A DNA stretch of 64,000 nt from UBA9676 sp963837105 (GTDB lineage: Bacteria; Actinomycetota; Actinomycetes; Streptosporangiales; Streptosporangiaceae), in the NCBI GenBank assembly GCA_963837105.1, contig CAWIMG010000023.1, positions 1 to 64,000 of the forward strand. Reading direction: 5' to 3'. The translations under genes and the position numbers were made by a program. The stretch's first letter is position 1. Every line of letters begins with the position of its first letter. Shown piece by piece: positions 7,930-16,694 of the stretch. The notes below the pieces were generated by a model, which searched no databases, was not told where the DNA came from, and saw nothing but the letters and a program-made list of their open reading frames with translations.

Positions 7930-8556
7930 GTGACCACGGCGCCGCAGGCGCGGCCGGTCGGCACCCGGCTGCCCAGGCAGGCCCGGCGGCTGCAGTTGCT
8001 GGGTGCGGCCAGGGAGGTTTTCGTCGCCCAGGGCTATCACGCCGCCGCGATGGACGAGATCGCCGACCGCGCCGGCGTCAGTAAACCCGTCCTGTACCAG
8101 CACTTCCCCGGCAAGCTGGAGCTTTACCTGGCGTTGCTGGATGAGAGCGTCGACGCGCTGTCCGCCACCGTGCGGGCGGCGCTGGAATCCACCAGCGACA
8201 ACAAGCAGCGCGTCACGGCCACCTTCACCGCCTTCTTCGACTTCGTGGGCAGCACCGGCCAGGCGTTCCGGCTGGTGTTCGAGTCCGACCTTCGCAACGA
8301 ACCTGCGGTCCGCGCCCGGCTGGAACGCTCGACCCGCAATTGCGCCGAAATGATCAGCCAGATCATCCGCGAGGACACCGGCCTCGGCGCAGACGAAGCG
8401 AGCCTGCTGGGAATGGGCCTGGTCGGCATGGCCCAGGTCGCGGCCACTTACTGGCTGAGCATGGATCAGACGATCCCCAAGGACGCCGCCGAGCAGCTGA
8501 TCGGCCGCCTGGCCTGGCGGGGGATCAGTGGCTGGCCGCGGGCCGGCGAGCACTGA
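7930..8556 (+). CDS. TetR/AcrR-family transcriptional regulator
   Basis: The protein (208 residues, GTG start) has an N-terminal TetR helix-turn-helix: FVAQGYHAAAMDEIADRAG followed by KPVLYQHFPGKLELYLAL. The C-terminal part is a helical ligand-binding domain. It lies between the small acidic gene and the DUF3107 gene, an arrangement common in actinobacteria, where the regulator probably controls this cluster. The ligand is unknown. Confidence 0.92.
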   Translation: MTTAPQARPVGTRLPRQARRLQLLGAAREVFVAQGYHAAAMDEIADRAGVSKPVLYQHFPGKLELYLALLDESVDALSATVRAALESTSDNKQRVTATFTAFFDFVGSTGQAFRLVFESDLRNEPAVRARLERSTRNCAEMISQIIREDTGLGADEASLLGMGLVGMAQVAATYWLSMDQTIPKDAAEQLIGRLAWRGISGWPRAGEH

Positions 8557-8602
8557 CCGACGGCGAGCAACCCCACCGACCAGAGCCCACAGGAGCAGCG
8601 TG

Positions 8603-8827
8603 GTGGAAGTCAAGATCGGGATTCAGTCCATCCCGCGGGAGCTTGTGCTGGAAACCCGGCTCTCCGCGCAGGAAATCGAGGAGTCGCTAGCTGCCGCGCT
8701 GGCCGAAGGCAAGTTCTTCAGCCTGCCCGACGACAAGGGCGGGCAGGTCCTGGTGCCCGCCGACAAGATCGGCTATGTGGAGTTCACCGGCCCCGACCAG
8801 CGGCGGATCGGCTTCGGCAGCCTGTAA
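8603..8827 (+). CDS. DUF3107 family protein
   Basis: A 74-residue actinobacterial protein that starts VEVKIGIQSIPRELVLET and ends in KIGYVEFTGPDQRRIGFG, matching the DUF3107 pattern. The GTG at 8603 is preferred over the GTG at 8600 because AGGAG ends 7 nt before it and homologues begin MEVKIG. Function unknown. It sits 46 bp after the TetR gene in the same direction, in the conserved TetR-DUF3107-ferritin-like-DEAD neighbourhood. Confidence 0.9.
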   Translation: MEVKIGIQSIPRELVLETRLSAQEIEESLAAALAEGKFFSLPDDKGGQVLVPADKIGYVEFTGPDQRRIGFGSL

Positions 8828-8857
8828 CCAGCTACCGCCCGGCCGGCGGAGGGGGCA

Positions 8858-8908
8858 GTATCGCGGACGGGACGGTATCGCGGACGGGACGGTATCGCGG
8901 ACGGGCAG
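8858..8908. repeat. three 17-bp tandem repeats
   Basis: GTATCGCGGACGGGACG occurs twice exactly and a third time with a changed last three bases. The array fills most of the gap between the convergent DUF3107 and ferritin-like genes. The unit is not a multiple of three and lies outside any gene. Confidence 0.9.
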
Positions 8909-8915
8909 TACCCGG

Positions 8916-9647
8916 TCACGGCGCCAGGCCGAGCGCACTCATCCGCTCGTCGTGCGCGTCGGTGAGCCGGGCGAACATGCGGCCGATCTCGCCCTGCTCC
9001 CCGCCGTCGGCGATAGCCCCGGCCAGCAGCCGCGCCAGCGGCGGGCGTTCGGCCACCACCCGGTGGGCCTGCGCCAGCGCCTCCCCGACCAGCCGCCGTG
9101 CCCACAGCGCCAGCCGGCCGCGGGCCGCCGGGTCGGCCGCCACGGCCGCCCGGACCCGGGCGATGACGAAGTCCGCGTGACCGGTGTCGGCCAGCACGGC
9201 CAGCACCAGATCCCGCGTTGACGGGTCCAGCAGGGCGGCCACGGCCCGGTAGAAGTCGGCCGCGATCCCGTCCCCGACGTAGGCCTTCACCAGCCCCTCC
9301 AGCCAGTTGCCTGGCGCGGTCCTGGCATGGAAGGCATCCAGTGGCCCCACGAACGGCAGCATCGCCTGCCCGGGCACCGCCCCCATCTGGGTGAGCTGGC
9401 TGCGCAACTGCTGGAAATGACCAAACTCGGCGACGGCCATCTCCGCCAGCGCTGCCTTGTCCGACAGGGACGGCGCCAGTGCCGCATCCTCGGACAGCCG
9501 GAAGAAGGCGTCCAGTTCGGCGTAGGCCAGCAGGCCAAGCAGGTCCAGCACGCCGGCTGGCGTGCCTTCGGTGCCCGGATCAGCCGTGCCCGCCCGGTCA
9601 CCGTCCGTGCTGTCTGTGCTGGTGCTGCCACCCTCGCCGCCGGCCAT
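8916..9647 (-). CDS. ferritin-like fold protein (MiaE-like)
   Basis: The protein (about 243 residues) belongs to the ferritin-like group annotated in actinobacteria as tRNA-hydroxylase-like. Helices carry the metal-ligand style residues AYAELDAFF, EMAVAEFGHFQQL, ADFYRAVA and DTGHADFVI. An about 30-residue Gly/Ser/Thr/Asp-rich leader precedes the fold. The ATG at 9647 is the most plausible start but no good ribosome site precedes it, and a GTG inside the leader is possible. It is divergent from the DEAD-box helicase, its usual neighbour. The enzymatic role is unproven. Confidence 0.82.
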   Translation of the reverse strand: MAGGEGGSTSTDSTDGDRAGTADPGTEGTPAGVLDLLGLLAYAELDAFFRLSEDAALAPSLSDKAALAEMAVAEFGHFQQLRSQLTQMGAVPGQAMLPFVGPLDAFHARTAPGNWLEGLVKAYVGDGIAADFYRAVAALLDPSTRDLVLAVLADTGHADFVIARVRAAVAADPAARGRLALWARRLVGEALAQAHRVVAERPPLARLLAGAIADGGEQGEIGRMFARLTDAHDERMSALGLAP

Positions 9648-9927
9648 GCCAGGGAGCGTAACAACGCCGCCGGCATGCCGGTTTCCGGGCCGGGCGGCCA
9701 GCCTTGCTAGACTTGTCACAGCCGCCCGGGGAATGCGGCCAGCTATGTGCCGTGTTTCACCAGGCAGCCGGGGTGGTCCCAGTGGAGAACAGGACTTCGT
9801 GTGCTGTCCACCGCGACGAGCATTCGGCGCGAGCCACCGCCGGCGAAGACGAACCCAGGCCCGGGACTGTGACGACGTGCGCGACGCGAGCGCTGAGCAG
9901 CGGGGCCTCTGACGGAAGCTGACAGCC

Positions 9928-11708
9928 CTGACCGCGCAAACGCAAACATCGCAAACCGAAACACCACAGTCACCACAAGCACCGGCACAGCAAGCAGAAC
10001 CAGCCCCGGAGTCCTCCATTCCGGACTGCCAGCCGCTGGACACCTGCGGCGGACCGGACGCGGGTAGCCCGGACAGCCCGACGTTCGAGGCTCTCGGCGT
10101 CATCGAGCCCATCTGTGCCGCGCTCGCGGCGGAAGGCATCACCACCGCCTTCCCCATCCAGACGCTCGCCCTGCCCATCGCGCTGGCAGGCCACGACATC
10201 ATCGGCCAGGCGCGCACTGGGACTGGCAAGACGCTGGCGTTCGGCATCCCGATGCTGCAGCGTCTCGGCCAGCCGTCCGGCCGGCGGCCGTTCGCGCCCG
10301 CCGCCCTGGTGGTGGTCCCAACCCGGGAACTGGCCATCCAGGTGGCGGAGGACATCGAGACCGCGGGCCGGGTCATCGGCACCCGGGTGATCACCGTCTA
10401 CGGTGGCCGGGCCTACGAGCCGCAGATCGAGGCACTGCGGGCCGGCGTTGACGTCGTGGCCGGCACCCCGGCCGGCTGCTCGACCTGGCGCGCCAGCGTC
10501 ATCTCGACCTGTCCGACGTGGCGACGCTGGTGCTGGACGAGGCGGACAAGATGCTCGACCTGGGCTTCCTGCCCGATGTCGAGCGCATCCTGCAGCTGAC
10601 CCCGGACAGCCGCCAGACCATGCTGTTCTCGGCCACCATGCCGGGTGAGGTGGTCACACTGGCCCGGCGTCACCTCCGGCAGCCGATGCACGTCCGGGCC
10701 GAGCAGCATGACGAGCCGGAGCATGTTCCGCTCACCGAGCAGCACGCGTTCCGGGCCCACCAGATGGACAAGGTGGAGATGGTGGCCCGGGTCCTGCAGG
10801 CCGAGGGACGCGGCCTGACCATGGTGTTCTGCCGGACCAAGCGGGTCGCCGATCAGCTCGCCGGGGCACTGACCGTCCGCGGATTCGCGGCCGCCGCGGT
10901 GCACGGCGATCTCGGCCAGGCCCAGCGGGAGCGCGCGCTGCGCGCATTCCGGCACGGCAAGGTGGACGTGCTCGTCGCCACCGACGTGGCAGCCCGCGGC
11001 CTGGACGTCGATGACGTCACCCACGTGGTGAACTACGAGTGCCCGGAGGACGAGAAGGCCTACCTGCACCGCATCGGGCGTACCGGCCGGGCTGGCCGGA
11101 CCGGGGTGGCGGTCACCTTCGTGGACTGGGCCGACCTGCAGCGCTGGAAGATCATCAGCGACTCGCTTGGGCTGGACCTGCCGGATCCGCCGGAGACCTA
11201 CTCCACCTCCGAGCACCTGTATACGGCACTGGGCATCCCGGCCGGGGCTGGCAGCAGCCTGCCCCGCGCCCAGCGGGAGCGGGCTGGCCTGGAGGCCGAG
11301 GAGATCGAGGATCTGGGCGAGACCGGCCGGACCCGGTCACCGCGCCGCTCCCCCAAGGGCGGCGGCTCCCGGAGCCGCAGCACCGGTGACCGCCGTGGCA
11401 GCGATCGCCAGCACGGCCAGCCGGGCGACGGCCGTCATGCCGATCCCGACCGCGCGGCCGGGCGGCGGGGCAGCAGGAACCGGCGCCGGACCAGGGCCGG
11501 GGTGACCATCACCGAGAGTCCCGGGGAGGGACGGCAGCAGCACCCGGGCACCGGCACCGGCACCGGCCCGGCCCACGGCGACGCGGTGGCCGCGGCGAAC
11601 GGCCCGCACGATGGCACGCCGGAGCGGTCACCAGCGCCGCGGCGGCGGCGCCGGGGCGGCCGCGGCCGGCCGCGGAGCGCGGGCTCAACCCAGCCGGAAA
11701 CCGCCTGA
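9928..11708 (+). CDS. DEAD-box RNA helicase, interrupted by a one-base frameshift
   Basis: An ATP-dependent RNA helicase. The first frame carries the Q motif, the Walker A ARTGTGKT, and PTRELA (motif Ia). The second frame carries VLDEADKM (DEAD motif), FSATMP (SAT motif), the C-terminal RecA domain with HGDLGQ, TDVAARG and HRIGRTGRAG, and a basic low-complexity tail. Between them, at about 10468-10474, the GTPGR motif is broken: CCCCGGCCGG is found where CCCCGGGCCGG would keep the frame, a loss of one G. Everything on both sides matches the family, so this looks like a sequence error rather than decay. No ATG or GTG opens the first frame; the CTG at 9928 after GGAAG is the best start I can offer. 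The about 280 bp upstream shows no gene I can support. Confidence 0.85.
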
Positions 11709-11712
11709 GCCG

Positions 11713-12606
11713 GTGAGCACGCCTCGGACGCTGCTGCGGCCGGAGGGGGTTCACCAGGTCACCGTCGATACCGCCCGCGGGGCCTTCGCCGCGCTGGCGG
11801 CGAAACCGGCGGCCGGGGCAACCGAGCGTAGGCCAGCGCTGCTGGTCCCCGGCTACACCGGCAGCAAGGAGGACTTCCTCGCGATTCTCGGCCCGCTCGC
11901 GGCGGCCGGGCGCCAGGTGCTGGCCATCGACATGCGCGGGCAGTACCAGAGCCCGGTGGCCGCCGGGCCGGACGGTTACCGGGTCGCCGCGCTGGCCGCC
12001 GACCTGGCGGCGATCGCGGACTGGCTGCCCACCGGCGAGCAGCCCATCCACCTGCTCGGCCACTCGTTCGGCGGCCTGGTCGCGCAGGACTTCGCGGTGG
12101 GCCACCGCGACCGGATCGGCTCGCTCACGCTCATGAGCTCCGGCCCCGGCGCGCTGACCGGGCCGCGGGCGGCCGTCCTCCGCGCCGTCCTGGCCAGCCT
12201 GGACGCGGACGCCCCGGGCGGGCTCGCGGCCGGGATCCAGCGGCTCTGGGACACCGAGATGGAGCCGGCCGCGGTCGCCGACGGCGTCCCCACCGACATC
12301 ATCGGCTTCCTGCGCACCCGGATGCTGAGCAGCTGCCCGACCGGGCTGACCACGATGGCCACCGAACTGCTCGCCTGCCCCGACCGGACCGCGGAGGTGG
12401 CGGAACTGGCCGCGCCCGGGCTGGTCCTGTACGGCGAGGACGATGACGCCTGGGCGCCCGCCATCCAGGACGACATGGCCAAACGGCTGGGCGCGGACCG
12501 GGTCTGCATCCCCGGTGCGGCTCACTCCCCCGCCGTCGAGGCCCCGGCCACGACCGCCGGCATCCTGACCGAGTTCTGGAACGCGGCCGAGTCAGGCCGC
12601 CGGTGA
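11713..12606 (+). CDS. alpha/beta hydrolase
   Basis: The protein (297 residues) has the alpha/beta-hydrolase nucleophile elbow GHSFGG, the oxyanion-region VPGYTGSKEDF, an acidic residue in YGEDDDAW and the catalytic histidine in GAAHSPAVE. The GTG start lies 4 bp after the helicase stop, so the two genes are probably co-transcribed and coupled. Substrate unknown; the family in this position is usually annotated simply as hydrolase. It converges on the RecB-like gene with 1 bp between stops. Confidence 0.9.
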   Translation: MSTPRTLLRPEGVHQVTVDTARGAFAALAAKPAAGATERRPALLVPGYTGSKEDFLAILGPLAAAGRQVLAIDMRGQYQSPVAAGPDGYRVAALAADLAAIADWLPTGEQPIHLLGHSFGGLVAQDFAVGHRDRIGSLTLMSSGPGALTGPRAAVLRAVLASLDADAPGGLAAGIQRLWDTEMEPAAVADGVPTDIIGFLRTRMLSSCPTGLTTMATELLACPDRTAEVAELAAPGLVLYGEDDDAWAPAIQDDMAKRLGADRVCIPGAAHSPAVEAPATTAGILTEFWNAAESGRR

Positions 12607-12607
12607 G

Positions 12608-13489
12608 TCAGGGCCCGGTCCCGGCCAGCCCGTCCCAGGGCAGCCGGGCGGGGGCGGCCGCGGAACCCTCCGGGCACGCTGCCCGGTAGTCACACCAGCC
12701 GCAGGCCGGTCCTGGCCGGGGCGGGAAGACCCCGTCCACCCCAGCCGCGTCCAGCCCGGCGCGGAATCGCCCGTCAGCGTCCGCGCATTCGGCCGCGATG
12801 TCCTCGGCCCGGCCCAGCTGCCGGTCCAGGCTCTGGCCGGAATGCTGCCAGGCGCTCACCGTGCCGCTGGGCAGGTGATGCAGTTCCACCCGGCGGCAGA
12901 TGGCATGGAACACCCGCCCAGCGGCCAGCGCATACAGCGCCAGCGGCAGCGAGGTCCTGGCATCGTCGCTGGTCAGCGGGCGGCGGCCGGTCTTGTAGTC
13001 GACCACGGCCAGTTCCCGGCTGCCGTCGGCGGCGCGCCGCTCATCCAGCCGGTCGATCCGGCCCGACAGCGCGATCCGCTCGGTGCGGGTGCCGACCGTG
13101 CGCTCCACGCCCAGCGGTTCGGCGGCCGGGTCCAGGGTGGCGGCATAGCGCTCCACCATCTGCCGGGCATCGCGCCGGTACTGCTCCGACTGCGCGTCGC
13201 TGGCATAGCCCTGGTTGATCCAGCCCTGGTCAACCAGATCACCCGCGGCCGGCACGGTGCGGCGGGCACGCGGCAGCCGCCACCAGCCAGCCAGCGCGTT
13301 GTGCACGCTGGCACCCAGGCTGTTGTGCGCCCACGGCGGTCCCTTGGGCGGCGGCGGCCGGTCCAGGTAGGACATCCGGTAGCGGCGCGGGCACTCCAGC
13401 CAGCTGGCGAGCCGGGTGGGCGTGCAGGAATACAGCCGCTGCGGCATGCCCGCCAGCATCGGCTGCTCGGGGACGGCCGGCCCGGTCAT
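12608..13489 (-). CDS. RecB-family PD-(D/E)XK nuclease with Cas4-like cysteines
   Basis: A single-domain nuclease of the RecB/Cas4 type. It has the active-site sequence GRIDRLDE and VVDYKTG, plus four cysteines placed as in Fe-S-containing members: one in LECPRRYR near the N-terminus and three in ACGWCDYRAAC near the C-terminus. The PKGPPWAHNSLGASVH segment is conserved in the actinobacterial family. The ATG at 13489 fits homologue length; another ATG at 13519 would overlap the MBL gene by 23 bp. It ends the five-gene operon starting at DUF6758. A role in DNA repair is likely but not shown. Confidence 0.88.
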   Translation of the reverse strand: MTGPAVPEQPMLAGMPQRLYSCTPTRLASWLECPRRYRMSYLDRPPPPKGPPWAHNSLGASVHNALAGWWRLPRARRTVPAAGDLVDQGWINQGYASDAQSEQYRRDARQMVERYAATLDPAAEPLGVERTVGTRTERIALSGRIDRLDERRAADGSRELAVVDYKTGRRPLTSDDARTSLPLALYALAAGRVFHAICRRVELHHLPSGTVSAWQHSGQSLDRQLGRAEDIAAECADADGRFRAGLDAAGVDGVFPPRPGPACGWCDYRAACPEGSAAAPARLPWDGLAGTGP

Positions 13490-13496
13490 GGGCGGG

Positions 13497-14096
13497 TCAG
13501 TCACCGGCCGCCCAGGCATCGAACCGTTGCAGGGCCTGCCCGATGGTGATCTGCTCGCCGTGGCCGGGCAGCACCCTGGTGCCCTCCGGCAGGGTGAGCA
13601 GCTCAGCCCCGATCGCGCTCAGCTGGCCCGGGAGGTCGGGATACTCGCCGTCATGCTGGCCCGGCCCGTCGGCCAGCAGCGCGTCCCCGGGCAGCACCGC
13701 ACCTAGTTCCTCGCAGTACAAGCTGACCGAGCCAGGGCTGTGCCCGGGGGTGGGCAGCACCTCCAGCGTGACGTCGGAGACCTCGAAAAGCCCGCCCGGG
13801 GCCATCTTCTCCGCCAGGCCGGTGTCCAGCCCCGCCTCCTGCCAGGGGAGCGTGTCCGCCGGGTGCAAGAACACCGGTGCCTCGCCGGCCGCCGCCACCG
13901 CCGGCGCCGCCACGACATGCCCGGCGTGGCCATGGGTGCAGATGATGGCCAGGATCTCGCGCTCCGCCACGGCGGCCAGCACCGGCTCGGGGTCGGTGCC
14001 CGGATCCACCACGATCACCTCATCGTCATCCCCGACCAGCCAGCAGTTGCAGCCGCCCCGGCGGCCGGGCGGCACCAGGTCGATCCGAGCATCCAT
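13497..14096 (-). CDS. MBL-fold metallo-hydrolase with an altered metal motif
   Basis: The 199-residue protein has the glyoxalase-II-like metallo-beta-lactamase fold: VDPGTDPE, the first metal motif, TPGHSPGSV, a metal aspartate in LPGDALL and LPGHGEQ at the end. The first motif, normally HxHxDH, reads HGHAGH here, so the metal-2 aspartate is replaced by glycine. GGGAGA precedes the ATG. It lies between marC and the RecB-like gene in the operon. It may be a monometal enzyme or catalytically weak. Confidence 0.88.
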   Translation of the reverse strand: MDARIDLVPPGRRGGCNCWLVGDDDEVIVVDPGTDPEPVLAAVAEREILAIICTHGHAGHVVAAPAVAAAGEAPVFLHPADTLPWQEAGLDTGLAEKMAPGGLFEVSDVTLEVLPTPGHSPGSVSLYCEELGAVLPGDALLADGPGQHDGEYPDLPGQLSAIGAELLTLPEGTRVLPGHGEQITIGQALQRFDAWAAGD

Positions 14097-14114
14097 GGCC
14101 TGTCTCCCGCCGGC

Positions 14115-14735
14115 TCAGCTGTGCGTGACAAAAGAACGGATCGCCTCGGCGACAAGCTGGACCGCGATGGCCGACAGCAGCAGGCCGGCGATCCTGGTCA
14201 CCAGTTCCACCCCGCTGGGCCGCAGCAGCCGGAGGATGACCCCGGAGAACCGCATGACCAGCCACAGCACCACCGTCACGGCCAGGATCGCGGCCAGGAA
14301 GGCGGCCAGTTCCGGACCGGTCTGGGCGCGCCGGACGAACAGCATGGTAGCGACGATGGCACCCGGGCCGGCCAGCAGCGGGGTACCCAGCGGCACGAAC
14401 GCGACGTTGGTCTTGGCCCGCTCGGCCTCGGTCGGTTCCTCCAGCTGGCCGGTGAGCAGCTGCAAGGCGACCAGCAGGAGCAGCAGGCCGCCCGCGCCCT
14501 GCAGGGCGGCCACCTCGATGCCGAGATAGGCCAGCACCGTCTGGCCGAACACCGCGAACGCCAGGATCACTCCCAGCGCGACCACCGCCGCCTGCCAGGC
14601 CAGCCGGTGCCGGACGTTGCCGGGCAGCCCGCGGGTCAGCCCGATGAACGGCGGTACCACCCCGGGCGGATCGGTGATCACCAGCAGGGTGATGAAGGCC
14701 TCGCCGAAGAACTTCACCGCGAAGAAAGAGCTCAC
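14115..14735 (-). CDS. MarC-family integral membrane protein
   Basis: The 206-residue protein has six predicted membrane segments and the MarC family features ITDPPGVVPPFIGLT near the N-terminus and PLGTPLLAGPGAI in the middle. MarC proteins are conserved inner-membrane proteins whose transport role is unsettled. Its start overlaps the stop of the PHP gene by 4 bp, so the two are coupled. Confidence 0.93.
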   Translation of the reverse strand: MSSFFAVKFFGEAFITLLVITDPPGVVPPFIGLTRGLPGNVRHRLAWQAAVVALGVILAFAVFGQTVLAYLGIEVAALQGAGGLLLLLVALQLLTGQLEEPTEAERAKTNVAFVPLGTPLLAGPGAIVATMLFVRRAQTGPELAAFLAAILAVTVVLWLVMRFSGVILRLLRPSGVELVTRIAGLLLSAIAVQLVAEAIRSFVTHS

Positions 14736-15562
14736 CGGCCCCTCACTCCCGACATCAGCTGCTCGTAAGCCCCGGGTGTCACAGTCTCGCAGCCGAGCCG
14801 GTGCCCGGTCAGGCTGCCGTGATCGTCGCTGCCCCCCGACGCGGCCAGCCCGAGCGAGGCGGCCAGGGCGGCCAGCCGCAGCCGTTGCGCATGGTCATGG
14901 TCCGGGTGGCTGACTTCCAGCCCGCCGAGGCCCGCCACGGCCAGCCGGGCCACCGCCTGGTCCGGAATCGCCCAGCCCCGGGTGGGGGCTGCCGGGTGAG
15001 CCAGCACGCTCACCCCGCCCGCCGCCCGGATCAGCCGGACCGCGGCCACCGGGTCGAGCGCATACCGGCTGACGTAGGCACGGCCGCCCGTCCCGATCCA
15101 GGCCGGCGTGAACGCCTCCGCCGGGTCCGCGATGGCGCCCGCCGCGGCCATCGCCCGGGCGATGTGCGGGCGTCCCACCACCCCGCCGCCCGCCAGCGCG
15201 GCCACCTGCTGCCAGCTGATGCCCACCCCGAGTTCGCGCAGCCTGGCCACCATCTCCTCGCCGCGGCGCAGCCGGTCGGCGGTGATCGCCCGCAGTTCCG
15301 CCGCCAGCCCGGGATGTGCCGGGTCGGCGTGGTAACCGAGCAGGTGGACGCTGTGGCCGTCCAGCTGGCAGGACAGTTCCAGGCCGGGGACCAGCATCAG
15401 CCCGGGCGGCAGCGCCGCCCGCGCCGGATCATGGCCGGCCAGCGTGTCATGGTCGGTGAGCGCGATCACATCCAGGCCCGCGGCCCGGGCCCGGCGCATC
15501 ACCTCGGCGGGCGGATCGGTGCCATCCGAGGCGGTGCTGTGGGAATGCAGATCGATGCGCAC
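14732..15562 (-). CDS. PHP-domain phosphoesterase
   Basis: A 276-residue metal-dependent phosphoesterase of the YciV/RnaAM-like type. Metal-binding motifs are visible: DLHSHSTASDG, LTDHDTLAG, PGLELSC with HLLGYH, GRPHIARAM, LAHPAAP and SGGSDDHG. Such proteins hydrolyse 3',5'-nucleoside bisphosphates or trim RNA ends. It uses a GTG start, is coupled to marC by a 4-bp overlap, and follows the DUF6758 gene by 24 bp. Confidence 0.93.
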   Translation of the reverse strand: MRIDLHSHSTASDGTDPPAEVMRRARAAGLDVIALTDHDTLAGHDPARAALPPGLMLVPGLELSCQLDGHSVHLLGYHADPAHPGLAAELRAITADRLRRGEEMVARLRELGVGISWQQVAALAGGGVVGRPHIARAMAAAGAIADPAEAFTPAWIGTGGRAYVSRYALDPVAAVRLIRAAGGVSVLAHPAAPTRGWAIPDQAVARLAVAGLGGLEVSHPDHDHAQRLRLAALAASLGLAASGGSDDHGSLTGHRLGCETVTPGAYEQLMSGVRGR

Positions 15563-15586
15563 GAGCGCTCATGGTAGAGGCTGGCG

Positions 15587-16213
15587 CTACCCCGGCAGCC
15601 GGGGTGACGGCGCGCCGTACGGCAAGTCCAGATCCTGGCCGGGATCGCGCAGGTCACGCAGGGTCAGTCCCTCGACCATCAGCACCCCGGCGGTGTCCGG
15701 CCAGAGCACCAGCCACAGCCAGTCCGCCAGCACCTCGCCCGCGAACGCTGCCCGGCTGGGCGCCTCCACGTGCCACAGCGGGAATTCGTGATGGCCATAC
15801 CGGACCGCCGCATGCGGTGGCCCGGTAGCGAACCCCTCCCCGGGGTCGGGCCCGGGCAGCCCGGCCAGCCGGGCGCCCAGGCCGACTCCCGGCTCCTCGG
15901 AGACGAGCAGCATCTCGGCCAGCCCGCCGACCGGGCTGGGCCCGGACACCGCCACCACACACCCGCGCGCCCCGGTCCGGTCGTCACCGGCCGCCGCGAA
16001 GCCGGTGACCAGCCACCCGTCCGGCAGCGGCCAGGGCAACCAGACCGGCACCTTGGCGTCAGCCAGCAGCCCGGCCAGGGCTTGCCCGGCCGGCCGGTAG
16101 CTGGGCCGCAACGGGTAGACCACGCCGTGCTGCGGGCACCGCCAGCCACTGGACCACGCGCTCGGGGCGGCGACCGGGGCGCCGCAGCGTGGGCAGGTCA
16201 GACCGGTCTTCAC
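15587..16213 (-). CDS. DUF6758 family protein with an N-terminal zinc knuckle
   Basis: An actinobacterial protein of about 208 residues. It begins with a CPRCG...CPQHG zinc-binding pair, followed by the conserved VPVWLPWPLPDGW and AGDDRTGARGC segments, and VSEEPGVGLGARLAGL in the middle. The GTG at 16213 is preferred because homologues begin a few residues before the first cysteine; an upstream GTG at 16243 is also open. Function unknown. It is the first gene of the operon DUF6758-PHP-MarC-MBL-RecB and is divergent from the NUDIX gene. Confidence 0.85.
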   Translation of the reverse strand: MKTGLTCPRCGAPVAAPSAWSSGWRCPQHGVVYPLRPSYRPAGQALAGLLADAKVPVWLPWPLPDGWLVTGFAAAGDDRTGARGCVVAVSGPSPVGGLAEMLLVSEEPGVGLGARLAGLPGPDPGEGFATGPPHAAVRYGHHEFPLWHVEAPSRAAFAGEVLADWLWLVLWPDTAGVLMVEGLTLRDLRDPGQDLDLPYGAPSPRLPG

Positions 16214-16282
16214 AGATACCGACGTTGGCCGCTGCCGCGGCACAGGTCAAGTACCCGCCGGGTGCGGCGCAATACTGGCCGG

Positions 16283-16684
16283 GTGGGGAACCGATCGATC
16301 CGCTGCGTCGGGGCCATCGTCACCGACGCCAGCGGCCGGCTGCTGCTCATCCAGCGCGGCCACGAGCCGGAGACGGGCCGCTGGTCGCTGCCCGGTGGCC
16401 GGGTCAGGCCCGGTGAGAGTGACGCGGACGCGGTGGTACGCGAAGTGCGCGAGGAAACGGGACTGGTGGTGGCACCTGGCGGGCTGGTCGGCTCGGTCGA
16501 GCGGCCGGGGCCCGCCGGCGCGGTCTACGACATCCACGACTACGCGGCGGCTGTGACCGGCGGGCGGCTGGCCGCTGGCGACGACGCGGCCGGCGCCCGC
16601 TGGATCGGCCGGGCAGAACTGGCCGGCCTGGTCCTGACCACCGGGCTGGCCGAGACGCTCACCGGCTGGGGGGTGCTGAGCTGA
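16283..16684 (+). CDS. NUDIX hydrolase
   Basis: A 133-residue NUDIX hydrolase with a complete box: GGRVRPGESDADAVVREV followed by REETGL. It has VGAIVTDASGRLLLIQRG at the N-terminus, which is the usual first strand pair. The substrate is some nucleoside diphosphate derivative and cannot be named. The GTG start at 16283 has no Shine-Dalgarno site, suggesting a leaderless message. It converges on the CoA-ester lyase gene with a 10-bp gap. Confidence 0.9.
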   Translation: MGNRSIRCVGAIVTDASGRLLLIQRGHEPETGRWSLPGGRVRPGESDADAVVREVREETGLVVAPGGLVGSVERPGPAGAVYDIHDYAAAVTGGRLAAGDDAAGARWIGRAELAGLVLTTGLAETLTGWGVLS

Positions 16685-16694
16685 GCGGGATGCG

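Noticed and set aside
8858..8908. 17-bp tandem repeats as an iteron or origin
   Set aside because: Only three copies, lying between convergent chromosomal genes, with no AT-rich region or replication gene nearby.
8916..10394. A 492-residue open frame covering the ferritin-like gene and continuing across the helicase start
   Set aside because: Only the part below 9647 matches a family; the rest is the reverse complement of the helicase N-terminus and is open because of high GC.
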